In this document: one piece after another, positions 10,623 to 22,660 of the stretch
Numbering within the stretch: position 1 is the first letter of the stretch
Layout: the number at the start of each line of letters is the position of its first letter
Assembly (NCBI GenBank): GCA_963920635.1
Contig: OY987298.1
Span: forward strand, 38,719,787 to 38,783,786
Origin: Pseudeuparius sepicola
Lineage: Eukaryota > Arthropoda > Insecta > Coleoptera > Anthribidae
Length of the DNA stretch: 64,000 nt
Direction of reading: 5' to 3'
Notes under the pieces: model-generated
Databases searched by the model: none
What the model was told of the DNA's origin: nothing
What the model saw: only the letters and a program-made list of their open reading frames with translations
Made by a program: the position numbers and the translations under genes

Positions 10623-11137
10623 TGACATACGCAATAATAGCTTACAATAGCACAATTCATTCTCATACTAATCACACGCCTTTTGAAATAATCTCAGGTC
10701 ATACAGACTCTCGCGATCCGATGTCACTTATACCCGCTCAAGTTTTCACGGAATATGTTAACAATCATCAGAATAACACGAAAGCGCTTTATGATAAAAT
10801 TCATTCCGACTGTGTTGACAAAAAGGAAAATATAATTAACAAGCGAAACAGTAGTAAGACAGCCGCTGAAATTACAGTAGGCACTCAGGTTTTTAAACAA
10901 GTGGATCCGAGGTCAGCGAAATTAAAATCCAAATTTACAGGCCCCTATTTGGTTACAAAAATTCTCGAAAACGGAAAAATTGAAATACAAAACCCAAAAA
11001 CAAACAAGACAGAGATTACACACAAAAACGAGACTAAAATAAAACACGTTGTTACAGATGGACCTGGACCATCGACGCAACCGACACAAACTTCCATAAC
11101 CTCAACTGCTATCCCGGACTCTTCCCATACAAGTTAG
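10588..11137 (+). pseudogene. pol: Pol segment 3: integrase C-terminal region
   Basis: It resumes integrase directly after the second frame break with AYNSTIHSHTNHTPFE, the conserved helix at the end of retroviral-type integrase cores. It continues through a basic C-terminal domain (KFTGPYLVTKILENGKIEI, a chromo/GPY-like fold seen in gypsy integrases) and stops at 11135-11137. The last 80 bases overlap the start of env exon 2 in another frame, which is the usual compact arrangement. Confidence 0.88.
11052..11057 (+). promoter_or_regulatory. Putative env splice acceptor TTACAG
   Basis: TTACAG is preceded by a modest pyrimidine run. Exon 2 starting at 11058 is in the correct phase to join the 29-base leader exon ending at 5874, and the env frame is open from this point to 12765. 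Other AG dinucleotides that I checked between here and 11140 give the wrong phase. Confidence 0.65.
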
Positions 11138-12765
11138 GAACGACACAAATTGTATCTAATCACTGGCCACTTGTTCAAGTATACGACTTAGCCCCAGTAG
11201 TTTCAAGATATTTAGAAATAAAAAATCAAGTGTATAAACTTAATAATGACATTAAAAGTAAAATTGGACACTATGGTGACGAATACAATAATTCATTTTC
11301 ATATTTGTTTGCATTAGAAAAGCAGATCGATTTACAAATAAATCAAATAAATCCTATTCAAAATGTAACTAGACAGAAAAGAGGCTTACTTAATCCTTTG
11401 GGATCTCTCATTAAATGTATTACAGGAAATTTAGATCAAGAAGATAGCCAAAAATATGACATGCAGATAAAAAACTTACAAGAAAATCAAAACAAATTAA
11501 AGGGTGTTGCCTTCAGTCAAATTACGTTATTAAAATCTACCATTAAGAAATTTGAGGAAACAGTGACAAACATAACTCACAACCAAAAACAAATAGAATT
11601 TAAAATTAATCAAATACGAGAAGCTCTCGAGAAATTCGCTCAAGCCCAACTAGATGACTTCAATTATTTTCAAATTCATATTTTGATTCATCAACTTACT
11701 AATATATACCAAAATATCTACAATATATTTGATAGAATGGAAGTAGCAGTTTCTTTTGCAAAATTGAATACTTTACATAACTCAATCATAAATCCTATAG
11801 ACTTGTTATTAGAAATAAAAGAATCTGAAAAATATTTAAAGTTAGGCAAAGTACCTCTTTCACCAACTATTGATAATATTTTGAATTTCGAAAAACTTAT
11901 TGAAATTAAAAGCTACTCAAAAGAGTTCAGTATCACATTTATTTTAGAAATACCCTTGGTTGAATCAGAGTTATACCAATATTACAAAATCCTACCATTA
12001 CCAATCCCAAAAAATAATGAACCCGATTTTTACTTTTGCCTACCTTATAAACCATTCCTTGCACTTAACAATGAAAAGTATGTTTCCATGGACAAAATCT
12101 GCAAGAAAATTGAAGAAACCAAGTACATTTGTGAAGAAGTTAGTCCTACGCATGTTGATGATGACGCTCCTTGCGAGGTGCAATTAATATCATTCAAAAA
12201 TTTAACGAACTGTTCTCCCTTCAAGACTACTATCCAAAAAGTTGAGATAGCCAAAGTTGTCAAAAATAAATGGCTAATAACTGTTCCGTCAAAGCGAATA
12301 GCTGTTAGTTCCTGTAAAAACTCAGTACCAAATAATACACCACTACAAGGAAGTTACTTAGTTGAACTGTTTTCCGATTGCACTTTAAAATTAAATTCGA
12401 TAATATTACAAAGCTATAAAACTAGCAAACTACCCTTTATAAAAGTATCTTTACCCTCTATAAACTTTTCGAGTAAAAACCTCACTAGCATCCCGAAGAA
12501 GCTAGGTCTGCCAGAACTCAGCCTCAACAAAATCAACTTAGAAGAAACAAGAAGTATTCAAGACACCCTTGAAGAACAGAAGAAGATTTTAGAAGACATG
12601 TCGTCACCACTTGAAACAAAGAAAATTAACATTTTTACAATTTTTATTTTCATTATAATATTAATTGTTTTATTACTACTCTTGCTCAAATTAATTAAAA
12701 AACATTTTCAAAAATTTTCTATTAACCCAAAACAAAAGGAAACCCGAGAAGAAATCATCATTTAA
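11058..12765 (+). CDS. env: Env glycoprotein of the errantivirus (exon 2)
   Basis: Class I-like fusion glycoprotein, related in known errantiviruses to baculovirus F proteins. It is open from the acceptor to the stop at 12763-12765. A Cys-containing ectodomain start is followed by a furin-type site RQKR at 11371-11382. Directly after it comes GLLNPLGSLIK, the conserved start of the fusion subunit, and GNLDQED. A long helical, Gln/Asn-rich region and several Cys pairs precede a strongly hydrophobic anchor at about 12625-12700 (IFTIFIFIIILIVLLLLLLK) and a short basic tail. There is no ATG near the N-terminus in this exon, so the signal sequence must come from the spliced leader. No lesion is visible. 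Confidence 0.9.
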
Positions 12766-12800
12766 CTTTTGGGAACCACATCCTAAAGAATATGCTTCCC

Positions 12801-12814
12801 AGTAGGGCCGGAGG
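12801..12814 (+). promoter_or_regulatory. Polypurine tract before the 3' LTR
   Basis: AGTAGGGCCGGAGG lies immediately before the 3' LTR. It is purine-rich except for one T and the central CC, and is positioned as the plus-strand primer. Confidence 0.65.
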
Positions 12815-12983
12815 AGTTACATGAACACATATGCCATGTTTCTGGAAAGAAGACGCTACATGCTGAGAAGACACTTTTAATATTATATATACTAAAACAT
12901 GTTCTATTACGACAGTCTCTCTTGTAACTTTTGCCAATAAACATCTTTTTAAAAACAAATTTGTTACGCTCGCCCACGTAACT
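12815..12983 (+). repeat. 3' LTR of the errantivirus
   Basis: 169 bp, identical by eye to 5428-5596. It is followed by the AGGT target duplication at 12984-12987. Confidence 0.97.
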
Positions 12984-13548
12984 AGGTTCGAAATGTTTAT
13001 GAAAAAGATGATTACATACACCAAATACACACAGTTGAAAATTATATGTTAAATTTAACATTTTTTTGATGTTCCATCTGGTCCACACACAAAAATATGT
13101 AAAATGGCTGATGTACATGTCTGTCAAATTTTACGTTATGCGTTGTGTAGAAAATGATTAACTGAAAGTGTTATATCATTTTGAAGTATTATTGTATGTC
13201 AACTTATATATACCGATTTGTGAAAATAAAAGTTAAATTGACATTAAAGTTTTGTTGTATCTACGATGGTAGTGTGTCATATTGAAACTTTCCATATTCA
13301 AATTAACAAGTCAGGTAATGTTAATTAGACATTTGTCATTATTTATATTAACAAAAGCGTGAGTTGAAGTAACATCTAGGCATATGTTAAATAGAGGAAA
13401 AACGACAGTGGTTTTTAACATTTGATCTACGTAGTTGTAACATATAGCTATAGTGAAATTAACATTTGATCTAAAGTTAAAAATACACATAAAAATAGTA
13501 CTTTTAACATAAGATTAATAGTAAATAAATATATTACGTAATAATTAC
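12984..13548. other. Non-coding, rich in TTAACAT-type motifs
   Basis: After the AGGT duplication, this stretch repeats TTAACA/TGTTAA motifs about ten times on both strands. The same motif density returns at 14640-14990. The errantivirus and a MITE may have landed inside one older element, but no terminal repeats were found. Confidence 0.4.
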
Positions 13549-13876
13549 AGTGTGTCCACATTAAGGACTTACCACCCTTGTAAAATTTTTATTTATTGAT
13601 CGATTTTGCTTAAAAGTTTTTTTTATAGGTATAGGTATTCAAAATGCGCATTCAATGAGTATATATAGGTAACTTTATTCTTGGGTTGTAATCATATAAG
13701 AAAAAAAGTATTATTTTTTTATTTCTAGATATTACCTATTGTTTTTTAAACATTAGAACAAATGTTTAATATGCGCATTTTTAATATATACCTAACAAAA
13801 AAAGTTTATCAAAATCGGTCAACAAATAAAGATTTTACAGGGAAGTAAGTAGGTACCTACTTAATGTGGAGACACT
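13549..13876. mobile_element. MITE with about 120-bp inverted repeats, CAGTGTGTCCACATTAAG end
   Basis: The left arm (AGTGTGTCCACATTAAGGA, then TTGTAAAATTTTTATTTATT) pairs with the right arm (…AATAAAGATTTTACAGGGAAG…CTTAATGTGGAGACACT). Flanking TA dinucleotides suggest a Tc1/mariner-type target. It is 328 bp with no coding capacity. A partial relative lies at 18184-18296. Confidence 0.8.
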
Positions 13877-16549
13877 ATATATTATATTATATATATATAT
13901 ATATATTTGTCTATATAATAATATAATAGGTGTCTCGTAATAATACCTTTCTCGATACTTACCTTTTAATAACCTTTATACTTTTACTGTGAAGTAAGTG
14001 GGTGATACTTGCAAAATGAATACAACAATTTTGATTTGTGATTTTTTTATTTCAAAACAAAAGGGTTACATATTAGGATTAGGCAGATTATAATAATAAT
14101 AGAAGATACATCTATACTATATAAAATTAATATCAAATTTCTTCTAATAACTATGATCACTATAGGTATACCAAGATACAAAAGGCAACTTTTTAAATGT
14201 ATTTAAAACAATTTAATAACAGGTAAAATTAAGAATTATTCAAATAATGTAGGTATAAAATCTAAAGATCTAGGCGGAACAGCATAAAAATGAGAAATAA
14301 GGGCATTTCTTAGGTGCTGCAAATTCATAATTAAAGAGCCACCCCTGGTTAACATAATACCTATACATATAAAAACCCTGGAAGTAGGTACTTATATATA
14401 ATAATATGTGTACGAATTTGAAATATCACTTACCCGGATTTTTTGTACAGACACTATTACCGTACTATTACTACACAGCAACACACGCTAATCGATAGGA
14501 ATTGGCACCTGGCACGCGACGCAATTCTGGACTGACTAAGATGAAAACGACTTGACCAAGTGTGATAGCCGGAAAGCGAAAACAACAGTCCAATCATTCG
14601 ATTTTAACAAATACTGCGTAGAGACTTACATTTTTATGAGTCGAAATGACGCTGATGTTTATGTTGCGTTGCAAAATGAATAACTTAATATGTTAACTCT
14701 ACATGCATGAAAGTATTAAATGCACGTATTTTGTTATTCAAAACATATCGAAATAAGTTAAATAATAAATGTTAAACTTAACACAGAAGATAGTGACATC
14801 AACACATTGTACATATTCAGTAATATTTTTAACATTTGTGCGAGTTAAAATGTTACAGTTTTACACATTGACGTATCTAGATGATTCGACATATTGCTCG
14901 TACGTTAATTTAAGTAACAATGTATGTCACTTTTTGACACAAATATATTAACATCCAAAAAAAGTAACATAATTCAATCCGATTTTTAACTGTGCATTAA
15001 TTCTTTAATTATTGGAACTTTCATTAGGCACACCAGGAAAGAGGTTATCTTGAAATAAGCGCTTTAGTTTTACACTGTACACAATACCGTGTCCTTGCAT
15101 TAAATGCAGTGTTTTGATTTCATGACAATGATGTTGAAAAAATAAATTCTTACAATCAAGGAAATATTTCTTAGACTCATATCAAAATCAAGAATACTTT
15201 AAATCAATGCTGTTTACCTTAATTCAATTATAGTTTTTTTCCGTGTTGTCTAACTTTTACCTAATTCTTCACAATAATGATTATAAACTAGGAAGTATTT
15301 ATTATAGTTTAATTTAAAAGTGAGAAAGAAGATCCGCACAGTGATCTACAATAGATTAATAATTGTCATTTAAAGTCGGGCTCCATTTGACAGATTTGAC
15401 AAGATGAGCGTGACAAAAGACAGCAACTCTAGCAATGCGCGCGCTATACCCATTAAGGCGGCTATCAACTTGTAAATGCCCATATCGTTTCAACAATGCT
15501 TAATGGACAATTTTTAGAGAAAAAGTTTATGCTATAGAGACAAATAAATACATATAGATGAATAGTCTAAGTTGATTGACTTCCTTTACTCTATCGACGT
15601 GTTTGCTGCGTTGGGTAGCCGAATCCGAGCCACTTGCCTTGTCTCTGGCAACAACGTTACCTGTCCACAAATACAGTCGTATGAAGTGAAGACCGTTCCA
15701 CCACACACGCCGTTCTATCGCCTCACAGAACATCACCAGAAGCCGACTACTTAAGATACAATCTTTCGAGCAATATTCCATCTTCCTGCGCCGCGCCTCG
15801 GCTGGCCAACCGGCGTGCCGAGTCAGTGTTGGACTATACAACCAGCATTACCTCCAGCCAGTGACTATATCATGTTTGACAGTTCTCTGGCTCACCATGC
15901 GCTTCCTGGAGACATAATACAATGCAAAATACATTGTTGGCCATAGGCTCCATCTAGTTTCCAGGACATGAAGCTATAGCCGTGAGAAGCCTTATTAATA
16001 CGTCAGTCAACGAATATTATCACTGCTCCAGCGCTTTCCGCTTTCCGTAGCAACCATAGCCGTTTTTTTCAAAATAGGTATCTATATTATTATTTAACCC
16101 TGACCATTCTTTTTTTCAAAGTGTCTGCTTTATAAGACTGGGACAGTAGATAAGTAATAAAGTGTTACATACAACTGCTGCGTCTGTCATTGTCATCACA
16201 CCACCAGATGCGCGATGCTCAGAAGCTAAGTGAGCGCTAGTAGACATGGCGACATCATAATGCTCAGACTTATTTTTTCTTACCAAGAAAAAATGAAAAG
16301 GTACCAAACTGATCGCTGTATAGACGTCCATACTATTTTGTAGTGTTTTGCCGCTGGAAATATCTTGTAATTTAAAAATTACGAGAAATGTGTTTGCGGA
16401 AATTCAAGAAAAGACCTGAAGCAAATGCCGCAGCTTGTGGTGTATGGTATAAGTGAAGTCACTTGGAACAGCATAAAAACGCTTGGGCGATGTTTGCTTT
16501 GTAACACAAGACCGAGTCTTAGGCGGCGCGCGGCCCTTAATAATATTAT
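13877..16549. other. No gene recognised; TA microsatellite at its start
   Basis: Bases 13877-13920 are a TA/ATT-rich microsatellite. 14640-14990 is rich in TTAACA motifs. The segment 15400-16060 is richer in GC and has overlapping open frames on both strands (the largest is 15527-15841, minus) with no recognisable domain, so I do not call genes there. Confidence 0.4.
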
Positions 16550-16620
16550 AAAAATTTTATTTAAATGCTCTGAAAAAGAATAAAATAAACTTTGAAATAA
16601 TTCAAACCAAAGCAAACCAA
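16550..16620. repeat. Diverged partial copy of the foldback end at 50649
   Basis: ATTTAAATGCTCTGAAAA followed by an A-rich stretch, AAACTTT, and TCAAACCAAAGCAAACC resembles the left inner arm at 50649-50710. It is a single end with no partner nearby. Confidence 0.6.
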
Positions 16621-18183
16621 TATTTTTTCACACAAAAATCTATACACAAAACTGAAATCCGTAAAATAATGCGCAATCCCTATTTCCGTGCACGGCACTG
16701 GTTATAGTGGCCTAACTGTCCTACGTCGACACCTGCTCTGTGGATCTCAGAAACGCCGACCAATCAAATCGATAAGCTCGCTTTCTTATTGGCTGCCTCC
16801 TTGACTAGATCGACGTCGACCGCATAAAAACCTTTAAATTTTATACGGGTGATGTCTGCTGATAAGTCTGGTATTTTTACCAGTAGCAGAGCGTGGTAGG
16901 TAAATGCTATGAAATACATCTCGCCCCGTACCTATATCACTGTGTTCCAAATAAGTACATTTATACTTTTACCAGGGTAGCTCGAGAACAGGCGCCTCGG
17001 CAGTAAAATACGAGACAAAACACTTTTTTAAAACGAACCTGGTATTAGTAGTAAAAAGAGATGAAATAGACAGAGAAGATAGATACTGTAGTAAAAACAA
17101 GTGACTGCTTGCTCGCCTAATATAAATCACCAATACTTGCACAGGTTACACTGTGCAGCGAAATGCGATGGATAGCCGTGCCATAATTTCATGCACCGAT
17201 CTTAGGATACGAGTATACTTGCGTAAATAGTTATAATCGATATGGCTTTTTAGAGATCTTTTGAAAATATTATATGGTGCATTAACCTTTACATTGTGTT
17301 TGGCGACAACCCTAATAAAACCTTTTAAGTGAAATACATATTATGTTGCTTGTAGAATATAATGTATATTTTTGAAAACTGCGTGAAGCTTATGTAATAT
17401 ATAATATTCTGTTTGTGACGCTTTTTATGCTGTTTCAAGTGACTTTAGAATTATTATACCTAATTTCAATAATACTCCTCTTGTCATTTGTAGAATGAAG
17501 ACTGACAACATATGGATAAAAGACAAATGTAATTTGGTGTAATTTTCTGAAACTATCTAAGAACTCGATTGCATAAACCTTCTTACTTCTTAGTGCCATA
17601 AATTATCAATATAAAAGTTTTCTTCTACCTCGGACAATGAACTTGCTACGGCTACTAATAGTTTTGCCCAATTTGAGTTATTTTACATTGCTTGACAAGT
17701 TGGCCATCGATGTCGACTTTCCTTTCAGCGTCACCTAGGTAACCAAAATTGCCACGTTTTTGTTTCTTATGTTTTTTTTTGTAGGGCACAAACTAAGCGA
17801 GAAAATCGAGGTGGTAGATCTAAAAAATCATCTTGTTTACCTAATTGTACCAATTTTTGGTGTTCTAGAATGGCAAAAAATGTATTATTATTGGACTTTC
17901 AGAAAATATTATTAATTGAAATTATTAAATTTTTACTTTTTACTACTTCTTCATAATTCGATAAAAAAATAAGTATCGGTTAGAACAAATTTGTTCTAAT
18001 ATTTAAAAAGAAAACAATAATAAACTTCTAGAATTAAAAAACATTATTTTTCTTGTTTTAGATTAGAACAATGTTAATTGGTACAGATTGGTTTTAAGTG
18101 ATCCTAAACGAAAATCTGCAGTCAGGTTATTGTCTAAAGAAATCCATAAGTAAAATATTTTTGAAATTTGTTAAATAAAGTTA
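16621..18183. other. No gene recognised
   Basis: Bases 16680-16850 are GC-richer and hold two CCAAT-type boxes in opposite orientation (CCAATCAAATCG, TTATTGGCTG). This resembles a promoter or an LTR, but no start signal or gene follows. The rest is AT-rich. A short self-complementary GAACAAATTTGTTC lies near 17985. Confidence 0.35.
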
Positions 18184-18296
18184 CCTACTCATTGAATGTG
18201 CATTTCGAATAAGTACCTACCTAACAAAGAAAAGTTTATTAAAATCGGTTAACAAATAAAGATTTTACAAGGGTGGTAATTCCTTAACGTCGACAC
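18184..18296. repeat. Partial copy of the 13549 MITE (one end)
   Basis: AAAATCGGTTAACAAATAAA, GATTTTACAAGGGTGGTAA and CTTAACGTCGACAC match the right arm of the 13549-13876 element. Parts of the interior (GAACAAATTTGTTCTAAT) also resemble it. The opposite end is not recognisable. Confidence 0.7.
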
Positions 18297-19242
18297 GCAC
18301 ATACATATTTCTTAAAAATTACAAACGTAGTGAATACTACTGTATGTGTATAGGTAGACAATTTTAAATATCTTAAAAATTACAAACGTGTATGTGCATA
18401 GGTACACAATTTTTGGGTCTTTCGGCTTCCTTGCGCCTTCTGTTGGGCAGATGGATACACGCCGTCAACCGTGGACGTGCGTGTCTTATCTTGAACCGTC
18501 TGAATTAAAACGAAACAAATTAGAGATAAGGGATCACTGATATGTGTCGCACGGGAACCGAGGACGTGAACTTGCTGGGAATGGCGGTAATTGTCCTACT
18601 TCTCCAATTTTGTAAGGAAACCAAAAAAAGGAGGGAAGAGAAAATAAGTTGACGGAAAAGCCAAAAATAATGGAACAGAACTTGTTAGTTTTTTTTCATT
18701 GCGTCAATTTTTTACATAGTGTAGCTTACTGTCAACATCTTCACATTATTTTACGCATGAGTATAGTGCGTGGTGTAGGTATGGTTATTAATGCTTCATT
18801 GAATTATGGGTCGGCTAGAGCATAAGGAATAAGGACAGGTTATGTTGATACCAGGAAAATAGTTAGAGGAACCAATAAGCAACAAAGTTGCTCATCTTGG
18901 TTTTAATAGAACTTCATTGGCCACACTATGACAGAAACTGTGAATAACTATTATTTTTTCATCTAAATATATATATATGTTTTTTTCCCAAGAAAAAACA
19001 AAGTTTTTAGAACATTCTTTATTGAAAAAACTCTGCTATACTAACTCAACGTAATCCTAAATATAATTTGTTTATGTTTGTAATAAACTACAAATATAGG
19101 TAACAGAAAAACAAAAAATAATTCTTAAATAATTTTTTTGTCAGTCAAGCAATACTTTTATCCTATGCAAAACAGTCTTATATTTAGTCTTATAGTTACT
19201 AAAACAACTTTTATTCTAAGGCATACAATTTTTATCTTTAAT
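18297..19242. other. No gene recognised; downstream flank of the pogo relic
   Basis: It contains two direct copies of TCTTAAAAATTACAAACGT at about 18310 and 18370. It may hold the 3' end of the pogo element, but I could not find a terminal repeat matching its other side. Confidence 0.35.
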
Positions 19243-20878
19243 GCTGTCATCACTGTCGAAATCGATGTTCTGGCAGGTCGGACAGACGTAGAATGGATCT
19301 TTACTTTATTCATTGCAAAGATCACAAACTCAACGCTGGCATTCGACACAAGCAATCCAATCAGGCCCAGAATATTTGACCCAGTTTTTATAGCAAACAG
19401 AACATCGGTCTCGCGATTTAGTTTTTGCAACTCTAGGTGGACGTTTTATACCGGAGGTTCCTGGTTGTGGCTCAGTTTTTTTTCACTACAGACGCCTCCG
19501 GCTTTTTCAGTTTTCTGCTACTTTGCTGTTCAGATTCAGATTCGAATGGTTCCTCTGGTTCCTCAACGTGTGCTGCAATTTCTTGTTGGAGCTGTGGTTC
19601 TTCTTGCGCTATTGTTAGCGCTTTACCGGGATCTATACGCTTGCCTCGTTTACGAACCACTGTCTTGTCTGAGCCCCGCATTCCTTGCAAAAGTTCAACA
19701 ACACTAGTGTTTAATAGTTCAGGGTCTGCTGTCTCAGTTTCACGATTGGGAATTTTTTTTAAAACTTCATTTGGCTGGAAAGGACATAAACCAGTTGCGC
19801 GAAAACCCGAGATCAAGTTCTTGGAAACATTGACGTTTATTCCAGTCCACAGCCCAGCCAAAAGGCTTGGAAACTGTTCTTTTGGAATAGATCCACTTGA
19901 CCTGCTTTCGTTACGCCAGTTGTCTAATATTTCAAGCCATTTTTTTTTCATTGGCGCAAAAACAGCCACATCTAGTGGCTGCATCAGATGGGTGCTGTTT
20001 GGCGGGAGTGGTGTAAGATATATGTTGTTTTCTTCACATGATCTAATGACCTCAGGGGAGAAATGGGAAACCAAATTGTCTCCTATAATATTTTTTTTGC
20101 CTTGATTGTCCTTGATTGTCCATTTAAATGTGGCAGAAGAATTTCAAAAAACCATTTCTCGAAGAGTGGCATGTCGAACCATCCGCTTTGGCTACAAGCA
20201 TAGACAGTTCCAAGGGGTCCTACATTTGTCCAGTTTTCATAAAGATGGCCAGCTGTATAAACCACCATTGGTGGTAACAAAATCCCGTTTGCATTTCCAC
20301 AAACCATTATGCTTACAGCAGCTTTTGAATGTTGCTGCACTCTTTCAACTCTTCTGGTGCCCCTGGAAACAATGAAATTTTTGCTCCGGGATCATCTTGG
20401 ACATTTGTCTCGTCGTAATTAAACACCAATGCTGGATCTGCGTCTTTTAAACAGTTTCTATATTCCTAAAGAACTCATTAATAACTTGTGCTCCTACAGA
20501 AGCTCGCGAACGTTTAATGTTTGAAGCTAAGCGGACACTTAAATTGTTTCGCGATATGAAATACTGGATAAAATCAGGTCCAGGTCTATTGTCTGTAAAT
20601 TCTTTCACGTTACGACCTTTTTTGTCCAGGTATTTTTTTTAAAACCTCGCGTATATCCACGTTCGTTAAAGAAAAACCCCAATTGCTGACCGTCTTAAGA
20701 GTTAGTAAATTTTCTTCCTCTTGGCTAAATATTGTTGGATGGCCTATGGCTTTGGTGTGCCTACCAAACAACTTGTTCTGATCCCCCCTCTTATGGCGGC
20801 TAGCGCTTGTTCCAATTTGGCCTGGGTATAATTGCCGTATGTCCGGGCTCCAATTTTTTTTTTGTAATGACGAGGCAT
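19243..20878 (-). pseudogene. pogo/Tigger-family transposase, heavily frameshifted
   Basis: The N-terminus starts at 20878 with MPRHYKKKIGARTYGNY, a psq-type helix-turn-helix start. A CENP-B-like DNA-binding part (GHPTIFSQEEENLL, NWGFSLTNVDIREVL) follows at about 20640-20760. The DDE_1 core shows NYDETNVQDDPG, then IIGDNLVSHFSPEV, then PPNSTHLMQPLDVAVF, so all three catalytic Asp are readable. At 19270-19404 there is a C-terminal PHD-like Cys cluster (CSVCYKNW…CVECQRW…CDLC…CPTC). Lesions include several frame shifts in the first half, a tandem duplication of GGACAATCAA near 20105, a frame shift in an A-run near 19475, and two in-frame stops (19330-19332, 19306-19308) in the finger. It is clearly dead. 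Confidence 0.88.
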
Positions 20879-20982
20879 TATTTTATTGATTTATATCTGT
20901 AACAAAATAAATAACCTATAAAACAAATTTAAATTAAAAACAAATAATAATAAAAAATAAAAAAGTAATATAGGTACGTATG

Positions 20983-21013
20983 TGCCAAAGTTACCCCCGG
21001 TGCCAAAGTAACC
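20983..21013. repeat. Direct repeat TGCCAAAGT(T/A)ACC x2, possible pogo end
   Basis: Two copies of TGCCAAAGTTACC/TGCCAAAGTAACC, 18 bases apart start to start, lie just upstream of the transposase start. They could be transposase-binding repeats near the element end. No partner was found on the far side. Confidence 0.45.
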
Positions 21014-22527
21014 TCGTTTTACGGTATCTAGCTTTTTTAATTTTTAGGTTATATTATTATGGTCGAATGCTTGAATTCTTCAAACTTGAAACTGCAAAGT
21101 GCAAAATCAAGTAAGTAGTAGGTACCTATTTTATAATTACAAAATATTTTTCTTAAATATTTACAAAATAGTAGGTTATTGATGTTTTAAAATAATTTAA
21201 ACAATTATTATCGTTACTCCATTACAGGAAGATTTTTCAAGAGTAGATATAGTTTTAAGCCGCAGTGGCCGGCCATGTAGGTACATTGGTAGGTATATCC
21301 TATAATTTTAATAAATAATATATTCTCATTCATAAAGCGCCCATAATTCCGTTCCCACCAGGCTAGACCTACCACAAATAATACGTATTATTCAAGGAAA
21401 TGGTACAAATTCGTAATTCATGAACCCTACGTACAGGATTAACAAGGTATTATACAGGGTGATGATGTAAAAAAATTGAACCGCAGATGGGAAAAAATAG
21501 CTTAATATGAATTTGAATTTAAAAAAATTCAAAAGTCAACCAAAAAAAAGAAAAACATCTTTTCAGGAGTGCGTATTATAACCCCTTGTTAACGGCATTC
21601 AGATGTTAAGCTCACGCGTCGAGGCTACCGACCCCGGGGCGCGGAGTTGCCAGATATTAAAAAAAGTGTATGTATATTGTATAGTCTAAGAGAATTTATT
21701 ACCTTTTTGATTTTTAAATGTCAATCAACAGTAATTGGCAGGTGTGTACCTCGGTGTGTGCTTAGGAGTATAATATTGAGCTTTTCATTTCCCACAACGG
21801 ATACACGTTGTTTGCAGAGACTGGAGTAGCAGACAAAACACAAAACTAAGCACAAAATGTGCAAATATGCATCGAAATTAAAACACTCTATCACTGTTTA
21901 TTTTCAACTTTAATGGGCTATATGGTATCGCGGATCTCTCTACTCGCCACTGTCGGTATTGGTCCTTCCTACCGCATGCTGCCGCCACCACCCGATCATT
22001 GCTTTTGTTTTGGGAATAGTGATTCAACGGCACTTCTTCACATCAACGAAACTCAGGGGACGCTAAATTTTCTTTAATGTAAGACTAAAACGAATTGTGA
22101 CTTACTTTTTTAACAATACCTTGAAATAATTTTACTGATAGCAACGGTGTAGTAGGTATTCATAAAAAACAATCCCTCTATTTTCCGAGATGAGTGGAGC
22201 CATCGCCATCTATCTGGCGGAGTATGAACTTGCCCTCCCGTATATGTAATCTGTAATAATTGAATTACTGGCGCATCTGATGAGCTAAGTCTGTAATAGC
22301 CAAAGCGCCGCGCTATGAGCGTCCAGTGGCCGGCCAGTCAGTAAACTAAGCAATCGTTAATATCGTGTCATAATAACCACTGTCAGGCTGTTTTGTTGCT
22401 TAGAAAAAACAATAAAAATACGAAAACGTGCAAAATATGCACGAAAATTTTTGTAATTTTGAAATTCCCGTATAATTTTAAATGTCATTATAATTTATGG
22501 AAGTATATAAAAAACGTTTTTTATCTT
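21014..22527. other. Non-coding; contains one ACAGGGTG element end at 21451
   Basis: TATACAGGGTGATGATGTAAAAA at 21451 resembles, in inverse orientation, the end at 24596-24659, so the two may bound one 3.2-kb element that has since been filled with other DNA. Short frames (21647-22077) show no domain. Bases 22180-22340 are somewhat GC-richer. Confidence 0.45.
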
Positions 22528-22540
22528 TTAATAGTTATTT

Positions 22541-22660
22541 ATGTACCAAGGCACTGAAGTTCAACTTTTTATGACTCATGTGGAGTTCAGTTGCTGAGGC
22601 CTCTGGCCGAGGCAAATAAACCACATGAGTCATAAAAAGAACTTCAGTGCCGAGGTACAT
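22541..22660. repeat. Large hairpin A of copy 1
   Basis: Arms 22541-22583 and 22621-22660 pair over about 40 bp with one small bulge. They contain GACTCATGTGG/CCACATGAGTC and the feet GTACCAAGG / CCGAGGTAC. The apex loop contains GAGGCCTCTGGCCGAGGCAA. The motif CCGAGGCAA is at 22607-22615. Confidence 0.9.

Larger units (their letters stand above)
5428..12983 (+). mobile_element. Errantivirus-type Ty3/gypsy LTR retrotransposon with gag, pro-pol and env
   Basis: A 7556-bp element with two 169-bp LTRs that look identical by eye, AGTTAC...GTAACT ends, a tRNA-Ser-type primer site, gag, a pro-RT-RNaseH-integrase region in the -1 frame, an env with furin-like site and membrane anchor, a purine-rich tract and a 4-bp target duplication. 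This gene order and the AGT...ACT LTR ends define errantiviruses. Identical LTRs mean a recent insertion, yet pol has two frame breaks (about 8950 and 10590), so the copy as read could not make full Pol. Those breaks may be real mutations or sequence errors in short homopolymers. Confidence 0.97.

Noticed and set aside
15527..15841. 104-codon minus frame
   Set aside because: No recognisable domain, no promoter or polyadenylation signal, and it overlaps a frame on the other strand.
19138..20375. Plus-strand frames of up to 222 codons
   Set aside because: Antisense shadows of the pogo transposase relic.
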